Both the position numbers and the translations under genes were made by a program. Shown here in pieces: positions 1-5,627 of a stretch of DNA of 5,802 bases. Origin of the DNA: Arenicellales bacterium (GTDB taxonomy: Bacteria > Pseudomonadota > Gammaproteobacteria > BMS3Bbin11); contig JARFQC010000132.1 of NCBI GenBank assembly GCA_029287965.1, positions 1 to 5,802 on the forward strand, in the 5' to 3' direction. The notes beneath the pieces are model-generated. The model ran no database searches. It had not been told where the DNA came from and saw only the letters and a program-made list of their open reading frames with translations. Every line of letters starts with the position of its first letter. The stretch's first letter is position 1.

Positions 1-291
1 AAGCGTAATTAATCTATTCATGAGACAAATTCGATATATCTGGTGATACCTGGAGCTTTGTCACCATCGTCACTCCGATGGAATCCGGAATAACGATCGA
101 CCATGGTAAATATGCCTGATAGTGAGCACGGCTGGAAAAACAACACGGAACAGTTCAATAAAAGGCAATCGAAATAATATTATATTCCGCTAAAGCATAC
201 ACCTCGTATTCCAGGAAAGATCGAGTGCACTGCCACCTGAACGAGCCCAGAGGTGCAGAATAGCTCGCCGACTGATATTCATGTAGAAGAC
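1..291. other. Non-coding stretch, no gene recognised
   Basis: All six frames are interrupted early and no frame looks protein-like over a useful length. The stretch is AT-richer than the operon. It holds one imperfect inverted repeat at 230-258 (CTGCCACCT paired with AGGTGCAG, one bulged C). That repeat lies downstream of the operon and the gene remnant when read on the minus strand, but no T-run follows it, so it is not a convincing intrinsic terminator. No tRNA, CRISPR or transposase signal was seen. Confidence 0.6.
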
Positions 292-441
292 TTATTTACT
301 GCTTACTGACAAGTTCTCCGGTAAGCTTCTCTCAACATCCTGCCACGTGATCCGGATGTTGATTGGATGACGCCAGTCATCCCGGGAACCGGTATTCCTG
401 AGAACAGGCAGAACTCCAGCTTCCTGGTGAATCGGGGTTTT
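292..441 (-). pseudogene. Degraded 3' remnant of a gene homologous to the partial CDS at 5628-5802
   Basis: Read on the minus strand, the 49 codons between the flavoprotein stop (TGA, 444-442) and TAA (294-292) end in a segment containing TGSRDDWRH, INIRITWQD and PENLS. The partial gene at the right edge ends in TGSRDDRRH, INIRITWQD and SENLS. Over the last 34 residues I count 25 identities. At nucleotide level 292-396 and 5628-5735 differ at about 21 of 105 positions plus one whole-codon gap, and about 13 of the 21 changes fall at third codon positions. That pattern means both copies evolved as minus-strand coding sequence. The remnant has no start codon or RBS of its own, and similarity fades upstream of about 396, although an IHQE/MHPE match hints that it reaches about 430. 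It is in frame with the flavoprotein, so it would be a C-terminal extension only if the TGA were read through. Function unknown. Confidence 0.6.
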
Positions 442-2079
442 TCAAATTACCTCCGCCTGCATGGCAATCGCACCACATGGACACTCACTCTCACACAGAC
501 CGCAACCCTTGCAATAGTCATAGTTGAACTCAAACCCTTTCCCGGGACCGAGCTTCTTCACGGCATTATCGGGACAAACGCCGTAGCAGTTATCACATTC
601 AAAACAATTACCACACGACATACAACGCCTTGCTTCATACGCTGCGGTTTCTTCATCGAGATTGCCGACGACTTCTGCAAAGCCACTGGAACGACGCACG
701 ACATCAAGCCTGGGACGATGTGAACGTGGGGCGTCTGTGTAATACCAGGTCTCCAGGTGTTCGAAGCTGGCCATCGCATCTTTTGGTTCTGGAGCATAAC
801 TGCTGCCATTGAACCAGGCGTCAATACAACGTGCAGCCTTCTTCCCATGTCCAATCGCGGTAGTCACCGTGCCGCCTTCCGAGGTCATATCACCACCGAC
901 AAAAATACCATCCGCGCCAAAACCCATTTGTTCATCGAACTCGATCCAGCCGCTGGACATATCCAGCCCTGGTATATTTTTCAGAGGTTCTTGATCGAGC
1001 AGCTGTCCAACTGCCTCAACAACCACATCAGCCTCGATGGTGTCGTATTCACCAGTAGCACGCGGCCTGGATTCATTGGTCGCTGCCATTTTTTCCAGCG
1101 TAACTGTCTTACCATCAAACGCGCTTACCGAATGCAGGTTCAGCACTTCGACGCCCTCTTCCAGTGCCTCTTTAATTTCCATTGGATGGGCACGCATGTT
1201 TTCGCGCGTTGCCCGTGCAATGACAGTAACTTTCAAGGCACCAAGGCGAATCGCACTGCGGGCAACATCCATGGCTGTGTTGCCGCCACCATGAACAATC
1301 ACGTGCCCAGCCAGATGACTGGGTTTGTCCAGTTCAAGATCACGCAACACCTCGATTGCGTCCAGTACCTGTGAATCGTCATTTCCATTGCTAAGCAGTC
1401 TGCGAGTCCGTTGGGCACCTACAGCGACAAACAGCGCATCGAAGTTCCCTGCTTCCTTTTCGGCAACAAAATCTTCGATATAACGATTGCACTGGATATC
1501 TACGCCCATCGCCTCAATGCGGGCAATCTCAGCTGTCAGCTTTTCCCTGGGCATGCGATACCTGGGGATACCATAACGAATCAGGCCACCTGGCCTGGGT
1601 GCTGATTCAAAGATCGTCACAGCGTGCCCGAGGCGGCGAAGATGATAGGCACAGGAAAGTCCTGCGGGGCCTGAGCCGACAATCATGATGCGTTTACCCG
1701 TCTCAACACCCGGCTCGATGGACCAGCGATGCTGTAACGCCATATCGCCAAGAAACCGTTCGACTGAATTGATTCCCACCGACTCATCCAGTTGAGTGCG
1801 ATTACAGCTGGTTTCACAGTTGTGGTAACAGCAGCGCCCCATTACCACCGGTAAGGGGTTCTCTTCCATAATCTTGCGCCACGCTTCCTCGTAGCGTTCC
1901 TCCTCTGCCAGCGCGAGCCATGCCTGTATATTCTCTCCGGCTGGACAAGCCTGATTGCAGGGCGGCAATCGACGTACATAAACCGGTCGGCTGGTACGCC
2001 AGGATCCGGTTTTATTGAGTAGGCTGGTAGCCGGGTCCAGCGTTATGGCATAGGGCTTTTCCTGTTGCACTAGCGCCAT
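442..2079 (-). CDS. GltD-like FAD/NAD(P) oxidoreductase fused to C-terminal 2[4Fe-4S] ferredoxin; electron-transfer subunit of the 2-oxoacid oxidoreductase
   Basis: This 545-residue cytoplasmic flavoprotein probably moves electrons between the fused ferredoxin and NAD(P). Residues about 35-110 form the Fe-S helical domain found in GltD and dihydropyrimidine dehydrogenase (C41, C45 in CNQACPAGE; C84, C88, C92 in the GRCCYHNCETSC segment). Residues 131-160 hold the FAD Rossmann motif GSGPAG (135-140). HGGGNTAMD (263-271) is the NAD(P)-site glycine motif. GIFVGGDMTSEGG (391-403) is the second FAD motif. Residues 486-535 carry ferredoxin cysteines C486, C489, C492, C495, C498, C502 and C523, C526, C529, C533. 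GltD proteins are usually about 470 residues; the extra length is the ferredoxin, which replaces a separate delta subunit. No large glutamate synthase gene adjoins, so a glutamate synthase role is unlikely. The gene starts 6 bases after the beta subunit. An AAGGA directly abuts the ATG, and a GTG at codon 4 (2070-2068) has better spacing. Choice of NADPH or NADH is not decided by the sequence. Confidence 0.9.
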   Translation of the reverse strand: MALVQQEKPYAITLDPATSLLNKTGSWRTSRPVYVRRLPPCNQACPAGENIQAWLALAEEERYEEAWRKIMEENPLPVVMGRCCYHNCETSCNRTQLDESVGINSVERFLGDMALQHRWSIEPGVETGKRIMIVGSGPAGLSCAYHLRRLGHAVTIFESAPRPGGLIRYGIPRYRMPREKLTAEIARIEAMGVDIQCNRYIEDFVAEKEAGNFDALFVAVGAQRTRRLLSNGNDDSQVLDAIEVLRDLELDKPSHLAGHVIVHGGGNTAMDVARSAIRLGALKVTVIARATRENMRAHPMEIKEALEEGVEVLNLHSVSAFDGKTVTLEKMAATNESRPRATGEYDTIEADVVVEAVGQLLDQEPLKNIPGLDMSSGWIEFDEQMGFGADGIFVGGDMTSEGGTVTTAIGHGKKAARCIDAWFNGSSYAPEPKDAMASFEHLETWYYTDAPRSHRPRLDVVRRSSGFAEVVGNLDEETAAYEARRCMSCGNCFECDNCYGVCPDNAVKKLGPGKGFEFNYDYCKGCGLCESECPCGAIAMQAEVI

Positions 2080-2084
2080 TCCTT
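2080..2084 (-). promoter_or_regulatory. Ribosome binding site of the flavoprotein gene, oddly close to the ATG
   Basis: On the minus strand AAAAAGGA ends immediately before the ATG at 2079, leaving no spacer. Counted to the in-frame GTG at 2070-2068 the spacer is 9 bases, a normal distance. The first three codons (M-A-L) may therefore not be translated. Family conservation does not decide, because both starts precede the conserved region by about 35 residues. Confidence 0.45.
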
Positions 2085-2085
2085 T

Positions 2086-3111
2086 TTATTTGAGTCCATA
2101 ACGACGAATGTTCCTGTCAGCCAGTGCCTGCAGGTTATCCAGCTCCCACTCGTTGCCGGGTTTGAATACATGGGCAAAGCGTCGCTGGAGTTTGAGATAG
2201 TCCTCAACAGGACGTGGCCTTTCTAGCTGGTGGGAACCGGTCAACTCTCCATGTTCTGCCTCGATCAACGGCCACAGACCCGTCTCTACAGCCAGGCGTG
2301 CCACCTTGATGGTGTCGGCCGGAGCAGAACCCCAACCGAGCGGACAGGTCACCAGTATCTCTATGTAACGTGCACCGCGCATGGACATTGCCTTGTGCAC
2401 CTTTGCTTCCAGGTCATGCAGGTGGTGAATAGATGCCGTTGCTACATAGGGAATTTCGTGAGCCATGGCAATGGCAGGCAGGTATTTGCCAGTACCAAAT
2501 ACATTACCCGGCTCCGGCCCGACCGGCATGGTGGTGGCCGTGCGCGCCGCACCCGGAGTCTGGCTGGAACGCTGCACGCCGGTGTTCATATAGGCCTGGT
2601 TGTTGTAGCAGATGTAAAGCACATCATCATTGCGCTCAAACATTCCTGACAGGCATCCGAAGCCGATGTCTGCCGTACCACCGTCTCCTCCCTGGGCAAG
2701 AACGCGTATATCAGTCTGCCCTTTCGCCTTTAGTGCCGCTGCCATACCGGTAGCAACGGCTGGCGTGTTGCCGAACAGCGAGTGGATCCAGGGCAGCTGC
2801 CACGCTGTCTCCGGATAAGGCGTAGTAAAGACTTCCAGACAACCCGTAGCGTTGGTTGCCACCAGTTTTCCGTCGCAGGCGAGCATCGCAGCATCAACTG
2901 CATATCTGGCACCCAGTGCTTCTCCGCATCCCTGGCAGGCCCGGTGACCGGATGTAATGGCATTGGCGCGTTCTTTGGTTGCCTGTACCGTTCGCAGCTT
3001 TGCATCAAGCAGGCGATTTCCGACTGTAAGCGTACCCGTCTGGTAGAACTTCAGTCGTTGTGGACTATCTTCACTATCGTACACTGAGAATCCCTTTACC
3101 TTGTCCGTCAT
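2086..3111 (-). CDS. porB: Pyruvate-type 2-oxoacid:ferredoxin oxidoreductase, beta subunit
   Basis: This 341-residue subunit carries the diphosphate/Mg side of the thiamine-diphosphate site and a proximal [4Fe-4S] cluster. Likely cluster ligands are C59 and C62 in the GHRACQGCGEALGARY segment, C91 in TGCLEVF, and C256 in VTCPLGW, matching the CxxC...C...C pattern of PFOR beta domains. The cofactor motif runs from GGDGGTADIGFG (141-152) to YNNQAYMNTGVQRSS (169-183), the GDG-to-NN spacing typical of the family. An N-terminal leader of about 50 residues precedes the first cysteines. The ATG lies 2 bases after the alpha stop (TAG, 3116-3114) with no clear Shine-Dalgarno, so translation is probably coupled to alpha. 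The sequence resembles PorB more than the 2-oxoglutarate KorB family, but the substrate is inferred. No ferredoxin domain is present; that function sits in the next gene. Confidence 0.93.
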   Translation of the reverse strand: MTDKVKGFSVYDSEDSPQRLKFYQTGTLTVGNRLLDAKLRTVQATKERANAITSGHRACQGCGEALGARYAVDAAMLACDGKLVATNATGCLEVFTTPYPETAWQLPWIHSLFGNTPAVATGMAAALKAKGQTDIRVLAQGGDGGTADIGFGCLSGMFERNDDVLYICYNNQAYMNTGVQRSSQTPGAARTATTMPVGPEPGNVFGTGKYLPAIAMAHEIPYVATASIHHLHDLEAKVHKAMSMRGARYIEILVTCPLGWGSAPADTIKVARLAVETGLWPLIEAEHGELTGSHQLERPRPVEDYLKLQRRFAHVFKPGNEWELDNLQALADRNIRRYGLK

Positions 3112-3113
3112 GG

Positions 3114-4370
3114 CTAGCTTGTCTTTGCTGCACTGACGACACCGAGATCCCTGACGATGTTCTCAGCAGCAGGGCCCGATCTGTCACCGCTGCGCTCACG
3201 CGCCAGCTCGCGGTTGACGGCATCAATGTCGAGGTCAAGAAAATGGGTTTGTGGCAGCTGATCCCTGAGCCCCTTGTCGAACAGCTTCCGCAGTGATGCT
3301 CGAGTGATGGACCGCCCTCCCAGGCCGCCTATAACGGAATAGAGAGGCAATGAGTAATTGTGTAGCGCCCACTGCACATCAAGCGCCAGTACACCACCAA
3401 CACCGACAGAAAAGGCCTTTTCAAAGACGATGACCCGCTTTGCCTTCTGCAATACTTTAGCCAGTTTAAAACGGGGAAATGGACGCATGGAGCGAATCGA
3501 CACGACACCGATGGAGTGACCCTCGTCACGCATATCCTTGATAACCGATTTAATGGTGCCTACCACCGAGCCAGCGGCTATCACGATGGTGTCCGCGTCA
3601 CCACAATCAAAACAGCTAACCAGACCACCGGAGCTGCGACCAAACAGTTCAGCAAATTCCTCGCCAATATCATCAATAATCTCCAGCGCTTCGAGCTGCT
3701 TGTGATGGGCGAGATAACGCACTTCGGTAAACGCCTCCGGACCAACCATCGCACCGATTGAAACCGGCTGGTCGGGGTCGAGCTTCTGCTTGGGTACAAA
3801 AGGAGGCAGAAACGATTCCACCTGCGATTTGTCGGGCATGTCTATCCGTTCATAGGCATGGGTCAATACAAAACCGTCCATGCAAACCATAACGGGAAGA
3901 CTGATTGCCTCGGCGAGCTTGAATGCCTGTATATGTACGTCCACTGCCTGTTGATTGGTCTCAACGAATAACTGGATCCAGCCCGAATCGCGTGCTGCCA
4001 GCGCATCGGTATGGTCGTTCCAGATGTTGATGGGAGCGCCGATTGAACGATTTCCCAGTGTCATGACAATCGGTAAACCAAGACCGGAAGCATTGTAGAC
4101 GGCCTCCATCATGAACAGCAGCCCCTGCGAAGCAGTAGCTGTATATGTCCGTGCACCCATGACTGAAGAGCCTATACAGGCGCTCATGGCAGAAAATTCA
4201 CTATCTACATTGATATATTCACATGAGCCTACTTTGCCGGCCTTAACCAGTTCGCCTATATGCTCGACAATGTGGGTTTGCGGCGTGATCGGATACGCCG
4301 CCACGACCTCGGGCATGCACATGGCAACGGCTTCGGCCACGGCATAAGAACCCTCAATCTGCTGTAACAA
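3114..4370 (-). CDS. porA: Pyruvate-type 2-oxoacid:ferredoxin oxidoreductase, alpha subunit
   Basis: This 418-residue subunit holds the pyrimidine-binding domain (about residues 1-185) followed by the transketolase C-like domain II (about 200-320). Visible motifs are EGSYAVAEAV (6-15), AAYPITPQT (24-32, whose PITP contacts the 2-oxoacid in PFOR), the conserved E58 in DSEFSAMSA that corresponds to the glutamate activating the thiamine ring, TATASQGL (77-84), NRSIGAP (107-113, whose arginine corresponds to the substrate-carboxylate arginine of PFOR), and GGLGGRSIT (348-356) near the C-terminus. The NRSIGAP and WNDHTD (117-122) block is typical of PorA. Translation starts at TTG (4370-4368), 17 bases inside the gamma gene, with AAAGGAG six bases upstream. 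No ATG near the N-terminus fits, and this start places EGSYAVAEA at the usual position. Length is normal for the family. Confidence 0.93.
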   Translation of the reverse strand: MLQQIEGSYAVAEAVAMCMPEVVAAYPITPQTHIVEHIGELVKAGKVGSCEYINVDSEFSAMSACIGSSVMGARTYTATASQGLLFMMEAVYNASGLGLPIVMTLGNRSIGAPINIWNDHTDALAARDSGWIQLFVETNQQAVDVHIQAFKLAEAISLPVMVCMDGFVLTHAYERIDMPDKSQVESFLPPFVPKQKLDPDQPVSIGAMVGPEAFTEVRYLAHHKQLEALEIIDDIGEEFAELFGRSSGGLVSCFDCGDADTIVIAAGSVVGTIKSVIKDMRDEGHSIGVVSIRSMRPFPRFKLAKVLQKAKRVIVFEKAFSVGVGGVLALDVQWALHNYSLPLYSVIGGLGGRSITRASLRKLFDKGLRDQLPQTHFLDLDIDAVNRELARERSGDRSGPAAENIVRDLGVVSAAKTS

Positions 4371-4944
4371 GTTGCTCTCCTTTGGTTGACTGGCGTACTG
4401 ACTCAGCCGCCGCGCGGGCTGCCTTCACGTTCAGATCGGCTACCTTGCCGGGAAACTTGTCACGAATTGCCTTTTCGACTGATTCCATCTGAAACAGATC
4501 GAACATGGCAGTCATTGCGCCAAGTAGTACTGTATTGGGCGTTGGGCGTTGCAGGTGCGTCATCGCCAGGTCCGTAGCGGGAACCGTAACAACATGCCCG
4601 GCAGGCAGTTTATCCAGCCTGTCACCAAGTCCCATCTCGTCAATGCTTTTGCTGCTGTTGATCAGCACGCGTCCATCCGCCTTCAAGCCGTAAAAAACAT
4701 CGATTGCCTGAAAGAGCGTCGCATCCTGGATAATCAACAGATCGGGGTCGAGCACCGGTTCACGCAATTCGATCTCTTCATCATCAATGCGCGCAAAGGC
4801 CATTACCGGCGCACCCATACGCTCGGAACCGAAACTCGGAAACGATTGCGAATAGTGACCGCTGTAAAAAGCCGCTACTGAAAGAATTTGTGAGGCTGAT
4901 ACTACGCCCTGGCCACCTCGGCCATGAATGCGAATCTGAAACAT
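4354..4944 (-). CDS. porG: Pyruvate-type 2-oxoacid:ferredoxin oxidoreductase, gamma subunit
   Basis: This 196-residue protein matches PorG/PorC, the gamma subunit (domain III of single-chain PFOR) that packs against alpha and beta. It begins with the hallmark MFQIRIHGRGGQGVV (HGRGGQG at 7-13), followed by SQSFPSFGSERMGAPV (32-47), DPDLLIIQD (66-74) and RPTPNTVLLGA (133-143). The length is usual (about 180-200). The ATG at 4944-4942 is chosen because the conserved beta-strand starts right there. The best Shine-Dalgarno candidate is a GGAG 17 bases upstream, which is too far to be strong. It is the first gene of the operon, and its last 17 bases overlap the alpha start, so gamma and alpha are probably translationally coupled. 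The C-terminal 25 residues are hydrophilic and poorly conserved. Confidence 0.92.
   Translation of the reverse strand: MFQIRIHGRGGQGVVSASQILSVAAFYSGHYSQSFPSFGSERMGAPVMAFARIDDEEIELREPVLDPDLLIIQDATLFQAIDVFYGLKADGRVLINSSKSIDEMGLGDRLDKLPAGHVVTVPATDLAMTHLQRPTPNTVLLGAMTAMFDLFQMESVEKAIRDKFPGKVADLNVKAARAAAESVRQSTKGEQLVTAD
4377..4383 (-). promoter_or_regulatory. Strong Shine-Dalgarno that decides the TTG start of the alpha subunit
   Basis: On the minus strand AAAGGAG is followed by a six-base spacer AGCAAC and then TTG at 4370-4368. It lies inside the gamma coding sequence, 21 or more bases before the gamma stop (TGA, 4356-4354). It is the clearest ribosome binding site in the operon and makes the non-ATG start convincing. 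Confidence 0.75.
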
Positions 4945-5031
4945 TTATTATTGAGAAAATACTCCGCTGCAAACAGATATAGCTACGCCATAATCGATTA
5001 CCACAAATGTATGATAAGGATTCCAGCCTAA
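4945..5031 (-). promoter_or_regulatory. Operon leader with a weak candidate promoter
   Basis: Only 87 bases separate the MITE-like element from the gamma start. Read on the minus strand, a possible sigma-70-like pair is TTGTGG (5006-5001) and TATATC (4981-4976) with a long 19-base spacer, or CTATAT one base earlier with 18. Both are poor matches. No clear operator palindrome or riboswitch was seen. The transcript could equally start inside or upstream of the element, or continue from the gene at 5628-5802. Confidence 0.25.
5028..5031. repeat. Target-site duplication, left copy (CTAA)
   Basis: CTAA directly precedes the left terminal inverted repeat and is matched by CTAA at 5183-5186 directly after the right one. 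A 4-bp match could arise by chance, but CTAA is the sequence expected for IS5-type insertion. Confidence 0.65.
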
Positions 5032-5074
5032 GGAAGCTCTGATTAATTCGCTTCGCGAAACAATCAGAGCTCCC
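5032..5074. repeat. Subterminal inverted repeat at the left end of the element
   Basis: GGAAGCTCTGATT (5032-5044) pairs with AATCAGAGCTCCC (5062-5074) at 12 of 13 positions. Inside it, TTCGC (5047-5051) pairs with GCGAA (5055-5059) around a 3-base loop. The left terminal repeat can therefore fold with this internal copy instead of with the right end, giving two mutually exclusive structures. On neither strand does a T-run follow directly. Confidence 0.75.
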
Positions 5075-5088
5075 TGCAAGTTTTTTAA

Positions 5089-5148
5089 CGGGGGAAGGGT
5101 ATGTTATATCAAAGGCTTACTGGGTGCCTCATCAGCACCCTTCCCCCG
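5089..5148. repeat. Central 12-bp perfect inverted repeat of the element
   Basis: CGGGGGAAGGGT (5089-5100) is the exact reverse complement of ACCCTTCCCCCG (5137-5148). The 36-base loop contains a competing smaller hairpin, GGGTGC (5122-5127) with GCACCC (5135-5140), whose right arm overlaps the larger stem. On the minus strand the large stem is followed by TTAAAAAAC, not by a T-run, so intrinsic termination toward the operon is not obvious. Confidence 0.75.
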
Positions 5149-5182
5149 AACCCCCATCCCACGTAAATTAATCAGAGCTTCC

Positions 5183-5186
5183 CTAA
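5183..5186. repeat. Target-site duplication, right copy (CTAA)
   Basis: CTAA follows the right terminal inverted repeat (5166-5182) and duplicates 5028-5031. Confidence 0.65.
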
Positions 5187-5627
5187 CTGTATATCCAGCT
5201 CATTGAACTCTATTCTGAATGAATATGCATTATCCGTTCAACATCATTGCAGATTGATGAAATCAGTGTTTTTACCCCAGGTTCAACCAGCATCTTCCTA
5301 CATTGATGCATGATGCGTGCCAGCAGGCTTAAAATATAGATTACAACTTGTTAGCTGGATTCCAGCATTAACACCGGCATTGAAGCGCACAATTTATTCT
5401 CATGTTTTAAAACAAACGCACCATTCTGATACATTTTTTAAACCGGTCAATCCTGCGGACTATCGAGCCGCGGACTCCCCGGGCGACAAAAACGCAGTCA
5501 GTCCCAGTAAGATTGGGATTGGGGGCATCCCTGGCCTCCGCCCTGCCTGGACGAGGATTTTCACCATTGTCCCAGGCTTGTTGATTGCAGCAATGACAGG
5601 CTTGCCCGCTTATGCGCCGGGCCCGGG
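5187..5627. other. Intergenic stretch, no gene recognised
   Basis: These 441 bases lie between the element and the stop of the right-edge gene. The part from about 5187 to 5455 is AT-rich and contains a 10-bp palindrome GTTTTAAAAC (5404-5413). From about 5456 it becomes GC-rich. Short open frames occur on both strands but none has a convincing start, RBS or family motif, and the longest (plus strand, 5317-5709) runs antisense into the right-edge gene. No T-tract terminator is visible after the gene stop; the GC-rich CCGGGCCCGG just downstream of it is a palindrome without a following T-run on the minus strand. Confidence 0.5.

Larger units (their letters stand above)
5032..5182. mobile_element. 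151-bp MITE-like element, IS5-family type (non-autonomous)
   Basis: The element begins with GGAAGCTCTGATTAATT (5032-5048) and ends with the exact reverse complement (5166-5182), a perfect 17-bp terminal inverted repeat. It is flanked by CTAA on both sides (5028-5031 and 5183-5186), a 4-bp target duplication. IS5-family elements are known for ends starting with GG and for YTAR targets such as CTAA, so the class assignment follows from both features. There is no room for a transposase and none is seen, so mobility would depend on an enzyme acting in trans. The interior is highly palindromic (see the two inverted repeats). It lies 87 bases upstream of the oxidoreductase operon. Confidence 0.8.

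Noticed and set aside
24..119. Short plus-strand open stretch with a protein-like composition near the left edge
   Set aside because: It is closed by a TGA at 21-23, has no start with an RBS and is only about 31 codons. No family resemblance supports it.
365..382. Perfect 7-bp hairpin (GGATGAC / GTCATCC, 4-base loop) downstream of the operon as a terminator
   Set aside because: There is no T-run after the stem on the minus strand, and it falls inside the homologous coding tail, where the right copy has only a partial version.
367..723. 118-residue plus-strand open frame
   Set aside because: It is antisense to the ferredoxin domain and the gene remnant, with no RBS or conserved motif.
757..1374. 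205-residue plus-strand open frame
   Set aside because: It lies entirely opposite the flavoprotein gene, whose motifs are unmistakable. Its translation has no recognisable motif and reads as an antisense shadow.
442..2079. Glutamate synthase small subunit (GltD)
   Set aside because: The C-terminal ferredoxin, the neighbouring gamma, alpha and beta subunits and the absence of a large glutamate synthase gene point to electron transfer for the 2-oxoacid oxidoreductase.
5213..5307. Minus-strand open frame of about 33 codons starting at an ATG in the AT-rich intergenic region
   Set aside because: It has no RBS, no recognisable motif and a length expected by chance.
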